Shown piece by piece: positions 41,185 to 50,820 of a stretch of DNA of 64,000 nt. Where the stretch lies: assembly GCA_963971225.1 (NCBI GenBank), contig CAXARI010000103.1:74245-138244 (forward strand), read 5' to 3'. The notes under the pieces are model-generated. The model had not been told where the DNA came from and did no database searches. It saw only the letters and a program-made list of their open reading frames with translations. The stretch's first letter is position 1, and every line of letters starts with the position of its first letter. This stretch comes from Melieria omissa. Lineage: Eukaryota > Arthropoda > Insecta > Diptera > Ulidiidae. The position numbers and the translations under genes were made by a program.

Positions 41185-42813
41185 ATGGAGATAATGGAAG
41201 AGTTAATGGCAGAACTAATTGACAGCGGAATGTGGCCGCTGGTCGAAGGCGCTGAATGTGATCGATGTGGTCGGAGAGGACACAGCAGCAACGCTTTGCA
41301 TTGTCCTGCGAAGAACGCAAAGTGCAGCAGATGTTCATTGATAGGGCATTTCGCCTTGAAATGTAACAAAAAACATCACGCAGAACCAACTAAGGCCATT
41401 AACCAGCCAGGTCCCAACCCCAAGCAGGAAGTGCTGGTCAAGAAAAGCAGCAGCAAAATTAACGGTGCCGATCAGGAAGCTCTTACCTGCGGCGTTTGCA
41501 GCAAAAGCGACGAAGATGCCTTAGACAACATACTGACTAAATTCTGGCAGCTGGAGGAATTCCCAGAGAACAAGGATCAATTTACGGATACAGAAAGAAA
41601 ATGCGAAGAATCATTTGCCCAACACACCAAGCGTAATCAAATGGGGCGATTTGTCGTGAAAATTCCGTTTAAGGAAGACCCAGCAGCTCTTGGCGAATCC
41701 ATGCAGATGACAACCAATCGTTACTTCAGCCCCGAACGCGCCTATGGAGCCACTGTTTACATCAGAGCAGAAATTGCTGATAGAACTATCTCTGTCCAAC
41801 TACTCTGCTCAAAATCACGGGTCGCTCCGCTCAAAACGCAGACAATACCGCGGCTCGAGTTATGCGCAGCCCTGTTAGGAGCACAACTGGTGGCCAGAGT
41901 AGAAAGGGACTTGGAATATGAACAGCATCCAACTTATATGTGGACTGATTCGGAAATAACGTTACATTGGATTAACTCGGATCCATCCAAATTCCAAACC
42001 TTCGTTGCTCACCGTGTCAGTAAAATTCAACAATTGACACTAGTTGAGCAATGGCGCCATGTCAACACCAAACACAACCCAGCTGACTTGCTATCTCGAG
42101 GTGTAGATCCACTTTACATCCAAGGGTGTACAATGTGTTACGGGCCATTATTCCTTCATGGTAAGCAAGATTGTTGGCCGCAGCCATTTCGTCAGGAGTT
42201 CGTGATTCCCGACCAAACAGACGCAGAAGTCAAGAAAAGGGCAAACGTGCTTACAATCGCACATAAAGATGATCTGAGTAACATGGTCTACACAATACGG
42301 CATCGAAACTCCTTCACAATGTTGCAACGAATTGGTGGCTATGTGTTGCGATTTATCAAACATCTACAGGATAAGAGCAAACATAGTAGCATCAACCTAA
42401 CATCAACCGAACTGGATGAGTCGCTGTACGTCATCATAAGAGCCATACAACTAAGCGATTTCAGTGAAGAAATGCATCATCTATCAAATACGGGTGAAGT
42501 CAAAGGAAACAGCGCTCTCCATGGACTGTCTCCATTTATAGACAATCGCGGCATCATCAGGGTAGGGGGCCGATTGACATCATCACATCTCACATACGAC
42601 GCCAAGCATCCCATGTTGCTGCCTTATAACGATCCGATATCAAAACTTATCATGCAACACCTTCACGAGAAAGGAGTCCATTGCTCGCCACAGGCATTGT
42701 TGGCCCAAACCAGACAACGATTTTGGCCAATAAAGGGCAAAATCATGGCTAGATCCATTGTCCAACACTGTGTGCGATGCACACGCGCGTGTTATAGCTG
42801 TCAGCAAGTTTGA
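41185..42813 (+). CDS. fused gag-knuckle/BEL-Pao pol ORF lacking the RT core (542 codons)
   Basis: One open frame carries, in order, two zinc knuckles (Cys25-Cys28-His33-Cys40 and Cys47-Cys50-His55-Cys60), a linker, the start of BEL/Pao pol (KFWQLEEFPENKD, GRFVVKIPFKEDPAALGES, residues 119-172), then directly the late RT/RNase H part (RAYGATVYIRAEI, VAPLKTQTIPRLELCAALLG, MWTDSE with a likely RNase H Asp at residue 254), and the integrase zinc domain (His-rich stretch to HCVRC, near residue 530). About 350 residues of RT including its YVDD-type site are missing with no frame loss at residues 177-182. The knuckles resemble gypsy Gag more than BEL Gag. The last few codons after VRCTR are foreign. 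It cannot reverse-transcribe. Confidence 0.82.
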   Translation: MEIMEELMAELIDSGMWPLVEGAECDRCGRRGHSSNALHCPAKNAKCSRCSLIGHFALKCNKKHHAEPTKAINQPGPNPKQEVLVKKSSSKINGADQEALTCGVCSKSDEDALDNILTKFWQLEEFPENKDQFTDTERKCEESFAQHTKRNQMGRFVVKIPFKEDPAALGESMQMTTNRYFSPERAYGATVYIRAEIADRTISVQLLCSKSRVAPLKTQTIPRLELCAALLGAQLVARVERDLEYEQHPTYMWTDSEITLHWINSDPSKFQTFVAHRVSKIQQLTLVEQWRHVNTKHNPADLLSRGVDPLYIQGCTMCYGPLFLHGKQDCWPQPFRQEFVIPDQTDAEVKKRANVLTIAHKDDLSNMVYTIRHRNSFTMLQRIGGYVLRFIKHLQDKSKHSSINLTSTELDESLYVIIRAIQLSDFSEEMHHLSNTGEVKGNSALHGLSPFIDNRGIIRVGGRLTSSHLTYDAKHPMLLPYNDPISKLIMQHLHEKGVHCSPQALLAQTRQRFWPIKGKIMARSIVQHCVRCTRACYSCQQV

Positions 42814-42870
42814 AGTCAACGACCAACCAAACATCCAACAAAAACAGCCAGCAACAACTAGCATATTTTA

Positions 42871-43037
42871 AGTTAAGTTGCAATGTCATTAACTCGATAT
42901 GTAATATGAGCTTGATTGTTTGCTCGATTGCTTGATTTGCTCGATCAGCAATGACAAACGTTCGAGCTTAGAGTAAGTGAATGAAATAAAATCAGTGTTA
43001 TTCCACCATCCAACTTGTCCGGATTCAACATTTTTTA
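42871..43037 (+). repeat. probable LTR end of an errantivirus-like element
   Basis: The sequence from AGTTAAGTTGCAATG to ACATTTTTTA precedes a tRNA-Ser-type primer site. AGTTA starts are typical of gypsy-group LTRs, and an AATAAA lies at 42,986-42,991. At about 167 bp it is short for this group and no TATA box is visible, so it may be only the 3' part of an LTR, or the true start may lie upstream. Confidence 0.5.
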
Positions 43038-43039
43038 AG

Positions 43040-43053
43040 TGGCGCAGTCGGTT
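43040..43053 (+). promoter_or_regulatory. primer binding site, tRNA-Ser type
   Basis: TGGCGCAGTCGGTT directly after the LTR-like end matches the tRNA-Ser-type site used by gypsy-group elements. It supports calling the next ORF a Gag. Confidence 0.7.
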
Positions 43054-43191
43054 AACGTAACCACAACGAAAACGGGAAGAAGAGACACACAGCTGCTTAA
43101 GAAAAGAAAATTGCAGTGAAGACACGACTTCAACCGTAAACAACAAACAGGAGAGGAACACAGCTGCAGGACGACAAATTTACCCCGCAAC

Positions 43192-43263
43192 GAAGAAACA
43201 ACTCCAAAAGAAGAAACAACTCCAAAAGAAGAAACAACTCCAAAAGAAGAAACCACTCCAAAA
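43192..43263 (+). repeat. 18-bp tandem repeat, four units
   Basis: GAAGAAACAACTCCAAAA repeated four times, the last with one change. The breakpoint of the 5,565-bp duplication (43,250) falls inside the fourth unit. Confidence 0.9.
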
Positions 43264-43331
43264 AAGACACCACAATTGAAAGGACCAGAAGGAATAGAGA
43301 TTTCGATAGGAGTCGAAATATAGAAGCAGAA

Positions 43332-43967
43332 ATGAGTACCGTGGAGCAGTGTTTAGTTGCGCTAACAAACATACTTAGCCAACAACAGCAACAACAGCGG
43401 ACTTCGGCCCGAACGAGACTGGAGAAGGAATTGCGATACTTGCCAGCATTCGAGGGGGAACCAGGGCAGCTGCCGTCATTCATTGACAGCGTCAGCAGAG
43501 CCCTATTGGATTATCCCGGAGAGGAGCAGGAGGCCTTCAACACAATATACAACCTCAAAATCGTGGGAAAGCCGAAGAATCTGCTAAATATAAATCCGCC
43601 AACATCGTGGGAAAGATGCAAGGAAAGGCTAATGGACCACTATCGGCCCAGGAAGGACCAGATGAAGATATCGAGGAGAATAAACTCTCTTAGAGTGAGT
43701 AGCATAGAGGATCTAGATAATAAGATTCGAGAAATTGTAGAGGAAATTACAGAATATGTGGCTTACGAAGAGACAAAAACAGTGCTGGACATATTTAGTG
43801 GAATGCTCGTGCAGAGGATAAAAGAACTAGTGGCAGGCACATTGTCATATACTATAATGAATATTTATAATTTAACAGAAATTAGAAAAGAAATCCGCAA
43901 GTTTATTGGCCAAGACCACAGCAATTTAAATTTAAATATGATTTTAAAAACGAATGATAACAATTAG
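43332..43967 (+). CDS. errantivirus-like Gag, short form (gag), copy A
   Basis: Gag proteins of this group assemble the particle. The ATG at 43,332 is the first after the primer site. The 211-codon frame has an N-terminal glutamine run (SQQQQQQ, residues 16-22), a capsid-like core (YLPAFEGEPGQLPSFID, NLKIVGKPKNLL, TSWERCKERLMDHY, IRRINSLRVSS-type region) and an end rich in Asn/Leu (GQDHSNLNLNM). Gag of this group is usually about twice as long with a basic C-terminal tail. Here a stop at 43,965-43,967 is followed by unrelated DNA and no pol, so it is probably truncated. The exact family is not identified. It is open in both copies. Confidence 0.72.
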   Translation: MSTVEQCLVALTNILSQQQQQQRTSARTRLEKELRYLPAFEGEPGQLPSFIDSVSRALLDYPGEEQEAFNTIYNLKIVGKPKNLLNINPPTSWERCKERLMDHYRPRKDQMKISRRINSLRVSSIEDLDNKIREIVEEITEYVAYEETKTVLDIFSGMLVQRIKELVAGTLSYTIMNIYNLTEIRKEIRKFIGQDHSNLNLNMILKTNDNN

Positions 43968-45255
43968 ACGTCTGCATGAATGGACTCAAAACGTGTTTTG
44001 ACTCATTCACTCTGAAATTACCTACTCCCTCACTCACATTCATTTTTGTGAATGGGAATGAATGAGTCATAATTTCTCTCCGAGCGAGAGTTTTGAGTGT
44101 ATTCATAAATTGAATGAGTCATTTTATACTGTACTCAAAGAGAAACTGTATTCACTTTATGATATGAATACAGCAAAATCAAATGAATGCATCGCGTCAT
44201 TCATATTGAGTAGTGTGTCCCAAAATGAAATGAAATGCTTCTCTATCAAGTTTTAGCAAAGTTTGTTGAGAATAAAACTATTAAATAAGTTAAATTAAAT
44301 CGAACTATAACAATAATTATATTTAACTAGCAGGTTTTCGCACGCAAGTCAACATAAGCAATTAATCAAGTTTCTCTTTTGTGTCCTCATAAGATTTTTA
44401 TGAAAAATACTTTTCTTACTATTTCTAAGTGTAACGTTGACTTTCACATGGTGTGAATATACAACTTTTAAAAAAAAATTTCCGAAAAATAACAAAACAA
44501 AACATTCATTGCACGGTAACATTTAACAAATAAGATCAAAAACATACTAAAACACTACAAGACGACTTTTATCGAGATCCATAAAATAGACGTGAAACTA
44601 GATATCATACAAAGCCACCATCATCTTGATCATCATCTGATCATCTTGCGTACTCAGTTCTTAATTTTCTGATTTTTGATTTTCTGAAAGGGTTTTAGTA
44701 TTGCAATGATATAAGAATTTAAAAAAAATTGTTCAAATAGCCGCGCTCATACAATGATAAAAATAAGAATATAAAATGAAAGAGAAAATAAGAATTCTTC
44801 GCCGTTTGCAAAACTCTTATTTCTGAACCTCTCTAACCCCTGCCCCCTAGCTACGGCCTTGTAAAACAGCACTCTCTTTAGTGAATATTCAATACTCACT
44901 TGTACGTAAGTTTATCAACATTCTTTAGCATCATTTATATATGACAACGGTATATACATTCTTTGTTTCCATTGCTGGTAGTCGTTGATAATTTATTCAC
45001 TTAGATCTAAACATTATGTTCTAAACCCTTCGCAAAATTGCAAGTGTCGGAGTGCCAAAATAATAAGTTAACGATAAAAAAGTTGAATTTTGTGGTAAAA
45101 AAACCGAAATTTTAATAAAGTGATATATTGTAAAGGTAAGTTTATATTATCTACTGAAAGTATGGGTTAGCTGCAAAGTACTTGCTTAAGTATAAATACA
45201 ATAAAGCCCTTATACCAGATGTGCCGACAAGCTTAGTAGTGCAGTATTTTTGCTG
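43968..45255. other. non-coding DNA between gag and satellite, copy A
   Basis: No strand-consistent coding signal. Around 43,975-44,130 there are many TGAATGAGTCA/GACTCATTCA phrases in both orientations, forming inverted repeats. At 44,331 the AACTAGCAGGT + CGCACGCAA head shared with 8299 occurs, followed by AAGTTTCTCTT. The last 80 bases before the satellite are unremarkable. I cannot assign this DNA to the gag element or a host sequence. Confidence 0.55.
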
Positions 45256-48200
45256 ATTAATTTAATTTAATTTAATTTAATTTAATTTAATTTAATTTAA
45301 TTTAATTTAATTTAATTTAATTTAATTTAATTTAATTTAATTTAATTTAATTTAATTTAATTTAATTTAATTTAATTTAATTTAATTTAATTTAATTTAA
45401 TTTAATTTAATTTAATTTAATTTAATTTAATTTAATTTAATTTAATTTAATTTAATTTAATTTAATTTAATTTAATTTAATTTAATTTAATTTAATTTAA
45501 TTTAATTTAATTTAATTTAATTTAATTTAATTTAATTTAATTTAATTTAATTTAATTTAATTTAATTTAATTTAATTTAATTTAATTTAATTTAATTTAA
45601 TTTAATTTAATTTAATTTAATTTAATTTAATTTAATTTAATTTAATTTAATTTAATTTAATTTAATTTAATTTAATTTAATTTAATTTAATTTAATTTAA
45701 TTTAATTTAATTTAATTTAATTTAATTTAATTTAATTTAATTTAATTTAATTTAATTTAATTTAATTTAATTTAATTTAATTTAATTTAATTTAATTTAA
45801 TTTAATTTAATTTAATTTAATTTAATTTAATTTAATTTAATTTAATTTAATTTAATTTAATTTAATTTAATTTAATTTAATTTAATTTAATTTAATTTAA
45901 TTTAATTTAATTTAATTTAATTTAATTTAATTTAATTTAATTTAATTTAATTTAATTTAATTTAATTTAATTTAATTTAATTTAATTTAATTTAATTTAA
46001 TTTAATTTAATTTAATTTAATTTAATTTAATTTAATTTAATTTAATTTAATTTAATTTAATTTAATTTAATTTAATTTAATTTAATTTAATTTAATTTAA
46101 TTTAATTTAATTTAATTTAATTTAATTTAATTTAATTTAATTTAATTTAATTTAATTTAATTTAATTTAATTTAATTTAATTTAATTTAATTTAATTTAA
46201 TTTAATTTAATTTAATTTAATTTAATTTAATTTAATTTAATTTAATTTAATTTAATTTAATTTAATTTAATTTAATTTAATTTAATTTAATTTAATTTAA
46301 TTTAATTTAATTTAATTTAATTTAATTTAATTTAATTTAATTTAATTTAATTTAATTTAATTTAATTTAATTTAATTTAATTTAATTTAATTTAATTTAA
46401 TTTAATTTAATTTAATTTAATTTAATTTAATTTAATTTAATTTAATTTAATTTAATTTAATTTAATTTAATTTAATTTAATTTAATTTAATTTAATTTAA
46501 TTTAATTTAATTTAATTTAATTTAATTTAATTTAATTTAATTTAATTTAATTTAATTTAATTTAATTTAATTTAATTTAATTTAATTTAATTTAATTTAA
46601 TTTAATTTAATTTAATTTAATTTAATTTAATTTAATTTAATTTAATTTAATTTAATTTAATTTAATTTAATTTAATTTAATTTAATTTAATTTAATTTAA
46701 TTTAATTTAATTTAATTTAATTTAATTTAATTTAATTTAATTTAATTTAATTTAATTTAATTTAATTTAATTTAATTTAATTTAATTTAATTTAATTTAA
46801 TTTAATTTAATTTAATTTAATTTAATTTAATTTAATTTAATTTAATTTAATTTAATTTAATTTAATTTAATTTAATTTAATTTAATTTAATTTAATTTAA
46901 TTTAATTTAATTTAATTTAATTTAATTTAATTTAATTTAATTTAATTTAATTTAATTTAATTTAATTTAATTTAATTTAATTTAATTTAATTTAATTTAA
47001 TTTAATTTAATTTAATTTAATTTAATTTAATTTAATTTAATTTAATTTAATTTAATTTAATTTAATTTAATTTAATTTAATTTAATTTAATTTAATTTAA
47101 TTTAATTTAATTTAATTTAATTTAATTTAATTTAATTTAATTTAATTTAATTTAATTTAATTTAATTTAATTTAATTTAATTTAATTTAATTTAATTTAA
47201 TTTAATTTAATTTAATTTAATTTAATTTAATTTAATTTAATTTAATTTAATTTAATTTAATTTAATTTAATTTAATTTAATTTAATTTAATTTAATTTAA
47301 TTTAATTTAATTTAATTTAATTTAATTTAATTTAATTTAATTTAATTTAATTTAATTTAATTTAATTTAATTTAATTTAATTTAATTTAATTTAATTTAA
47401 TTTAATTTAATTTAATTTAATTTAATTTAATTTAATTTAATTTAATTTAATTTAATTTAATTTAATTTAATTTAATTTAATTTAATTTAATTTAATTTAA
47501 TTTAATTTAATTTAATTTAATTTAATTTAATTTAATTTAATTTAATTTAATTTAATTTAATTTAATTTAATTTAATTTAATTTAATTTAATTTAATTTAA
47601 TTTAATTTAATTTAATTTAATTTAATTTAATTTAATTTAATTTAATTTAATTTAATTTAATTTAATTTAATTTAATTTAATTTAATTTAATTTAATTTAA
47701 TTTAATTTAATTTAATTTAATTTAATTTAATTTAATTTAATTTAATTTAATTTAATTTAATTTAATTTAATTTAATTTAATTTAATTTAATTTAATTTAA
47801 TTTAATTTAATTTAATTTAATTTAATTTAATTTAATTTAATTTAATTTAATTTAATTTAATTTAATTTAATTTAATTTAATTTAATTTAATTTAATTTAA
47901 TTTAATTTAATTTAATTTAATTTAATTTAATTTAATTTAATTTAATTTAATTTAATTTAATTTAATTTAATTTAATTTAATTTAATTTAATTTAATTTAA
48001 TTTAATTTAATTTAATTTAATTTAATTTAATTTAATTTAATTTAATTTAATTTAATTTAATTTAATTTAATTTAATTTAATTTAATTTAATTTAATTTAA
48101 TTTAATTTAATTTAATTTAATTTAATTTAATTTAATTTAATTTAATTTAATTTAATTTAATTTAATTTAATTTAATTTAATTTAATTTAATTTAATTTAA

Positions 48201-48814
48201 TTTAATTTAATTTAATTTAATTTAATTTAATTTAATTTAATTTAATTTAATTTAATTTAATTTAATTTAATTTAATTTAATTTAATTTAATTTAATTTAA
48301 TTTAATTTAATTTAATTTAATTTAATTTAATTTAATTTAATTTAATTTAATTTAATTTAATTTAATTTAATTTAATTTAATTTAATTTAATTTAATTTAA
48401 TTTAATTTAATTTAATTTAATTTAATTTAATTTAATTTAATTTAATTTAATTTAATTTAATTTAATTTAATTTAATTTAATTTAATTTAATTTAATTTAA
48501 TTTAATTTAATTTAATTTAATTTAATTTAATTTAATTTAATTTAATTTAATTTAATTTAATTTAATTTAATTTAATTTAATTTAATTTAATTTAATTTAA
48601 TTTAATTTAATTTAATTTAATTTAATTTAATTTAATTTAATTTAATTTAATTTAATTTAATTTAATTTAATTTAATTTAATTTAATTTAATTTAATTTAA
48701 TTTAATTTAATTTAATTTAATTTAATTTAATTTAATTTAATTTCATTTAATTTAATTTAATTTAATTTAATTTAATTTAATTTAATTTAATTTAATTTAA
48801 TTTAATTTATTTTA
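45256..48814. repeat. (TTTAA)n satellite, array 1 (about 710 units)
   Basis: A pentanucleotide array of about 3.56 kb. By eye it is free of change except for one T-to-C-type substitution giving TTTCA at 48,744 and the last partial units (TTTAATTTATTTTAAAA) at the joint with copy B. Confidence 0.98.
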
Positions 48815-48896
48815 AAACCACTCCAAAAAAGACACCACAATTGAAAGGACCAGAAGGAATAGAGATTTCGATAGGAGTCGAAATATAGAAGCAGAA

Positions 48897-49532
48897 ATGA
48901 GTACCGTGGAGCAGTGTTTAGTTGCGCTAACAAACATACTTAGCCAACAACAGCAACAACAGCGGACTTCGGCCCGAACGAGACTGGAGAAGGAATTGCG
49001 ATACTTGCCAGCATTCGAGGGGGAACCAGGGCAGCTGCCGTCATTCATTGACAGCGTCAGCAGAGCCCTATTGGATTATCCCGGAGAGGAGCAGGAGGCC
49101 TTCAACACAATATACAACCTCAAAATCGTGGGAAAGCCGAAGAATCTGCTAAATATAAATCCGCCAACATCGTGGGAAAGATGCAAGGAAAGGCTAATGG
49201 ACCACTATCGGCCCAGGAAGGACCAGATGAAGATATCGAGGAGAATAAACTCTCTTAGAGTGAGTAGCATAGAGGATCTAGATAATAAGATTCGAGAAAT
49301 TGTAGAGGAAATTACAGAATATGTGGCTTACGAAGAGACAAAAACAGTGCTGGACATATTTAGTGGAATGCTCGTGCAGAGGATAAAAGAACTAGTGGCA
49401 GGCACATTGTCATATACTATAATGAATATTTATAATTTAACAGAAATTAGAAAAGAAATCCGCAAGTTTATTGGCCAAGACCACAGCAATTTAAATTTAA
49501 ATATGATTTTAAAAACGAATGATAACAATTAG
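48897..49532 (+). CDS. errantivirus-like Gag, short form (gag), copy B
   Basis: Same 211-codon translation as 43,332-43,967. In this copy the LTR, primer site and leader are missing: only 82 bases separate the ATG from satellite DNA. If the frame is transcribed at all, the promoter must be different from that of copy A. Its openness is probably inherited from a recent duplication and is not evidence of selection. Confidence 0.72.
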   Translation: MSTVEQCLVALTNILSQQQQQQRTSARTRLEKELRYLPAFEGEPGQLPSFIDSVSRALLDYPGEEQEAFNTIYNLKIVGKPKNLLNINPPTSWERCKERLMDHYRPRKDQMKISRRINSLRVSSIEDLDNKIREIVEEITEYVAYEETKTVLDIFSGMLVQRIKELVAGTLSYTIMNIYNLTEIRKEIRKFIGQDHSNLNLNMILKTNDNN

Positions 49533-50820
49533 ACGTCTGCATGAATGGACTCAAAACGTGTTTTGACTCATTCACTCTGAAATTACCTACTCCCTCACTC
49601 ACATTCATTTTTGTGAATGGGAATGAATGAGTCATAATTTCTCTCCGAGCGAGAGTTTTGAGTGTATTCATAAATTGAATGAGTCATTTTATACTGTACT
49701 CAAAGAGAAACTGTATTCACTTTATGATATGAATACAGCAAAATCAAATGAATGCATCGCGTCATTCATATTGAGTAGTGTGTCCCAAAATGAAATGAAA
49801 TGCTTCTCTATCAAGTTTTAGCAAAGTTTGTTGAGAATAAAACTATTAAATAAGTTAAATTAAATCGAACTATAACAATAATTATATTTAACTAGCAGGT
49901 TTTCGCACGCAAGTCAACATAAGCAATTAATCAAGTTTCTCTTTTGTGTCCTCATAAGATTTTTATGAAAAATACTTTTCTTACTATTTCTAAGTGTAAC
50001 GTTGACTTTCACATGGTGTGAATATACAACTTTTAAAAAAAAATTTCCGAAAAATAACAAAACAAAACATTCATTGCACGGTAACATTTAACAAATAAGA
50101 TCAAAAACATACTAAAACACTACAAGACGACTTTTATCGAGATCCATAAAATAGACGTGAAACTAGATATCATACAAAGCCACCATCATCTTGATCATCA
50201 TCTGATCATCTTGCGTACTCAGTTCTTAATTTTCTGATTTTTGATTTTCTGAAAGGGTTTTAGTATTGCAATGATATAAGAATTTAAAAAAAATTGTTCA
50301 AATAGCCGCGCTCATACAATGATAAAAATAAGAATATAAAATGAAAGAGAAAATAAGAATTCTTCGCCGTTTGCAAAACTCTTATTTCTGAACCTCTCTA
50401 ACCCCTGCCCCCTAGCTACGGCCTTGTAAAACAGCACTCTCTTTAGTGAATATTCAATACTCACTTGTACGTAAGTTTATCAACATTCTTTAGCATCATT
50501 TATATATGACAACGGTATATACATTCTTTGTTTCCATTGCTGGTAGTCGTTGATAATTTATTCACTTAGATCTAAACATTATGTTCTAAACCCTTCGCAA
50601 AATTGCAAGTGTCGGAGTGCCAAAATAATAAGTTAACGATAAAAAAGTTGAATTTTGTGGTAAAAAAACCGAAATTTTAATAAAGTGATATATTGTAAAG
50701 GTAAGTTTATATTATCTACTGAAAGTATGGGTTAGCTGCAAAGTACTTGCTTAAGTATAAATACAATAAAGCCCTTATACCAGATGTGCCGACAAGCTTA
50801 GTAGTGCAGTATTTTTGCTG
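49533..50820. other. non-coding DNA between gag and satellite, copy B
   Basis: Duplicate of 43,968-45,255, including the inverted GAATGAGTCA phrases and the AACTAGCAGGT head (49,896). Confidence 0.6.

Larger units (their letters stand above)
40106..42790 (+). mobile_element. BEL/Pao-like LTR element, RT core deleted, 3' end lost
   Basis: An LTR (40,106-40,741) with TG...CA ends is followed by a tRNA-Trp-type primer site, a minisatellite leader and a single long ORF. The ORF loses similarity to integrase at about 42,790, where other DNA begins, so the rest of integrase, any 3' UTR and the 3' LTR are missing. It is inserted in LINE C, which it cuts at 40,105. It is not part of either large duplication. 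Confidence 0.82.
43250..48814. repeat. copy A of a 5,565-bp duplication (gag + non-coding DNA + satellite)
   Basis: 43,250-45,255 recurs at 48,815-50,820, and each copy is followed by a (TTTAA)n array. The gag and downstream frames translate the same in both copies, and I saw no base difference in the lines compared. Copy A's left side continues into the errantivirus-like leader, while copy B's left side is satellite. Confidence 0.93.
48815..50820. repeat. copy B of the duplication, unique part
   Basis: Repeats 43,250-45,255. Its left joint is TTTATTTTAAAACCACTCC, where the satellite gives way to the middle of the 18-bp repeat. A few A/T bases could belong to either side, so at most short microhomology is present. 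Confidence 0.93.

Noticed and set aside
43332..43967. Host gene with a polyglutamine stretch
   Set aside because: A tRNA-Ser-type primer site and LTR-like end precede it, and the core looks like a gypsy-group capsid. A retroelement gag is the simpler reading.
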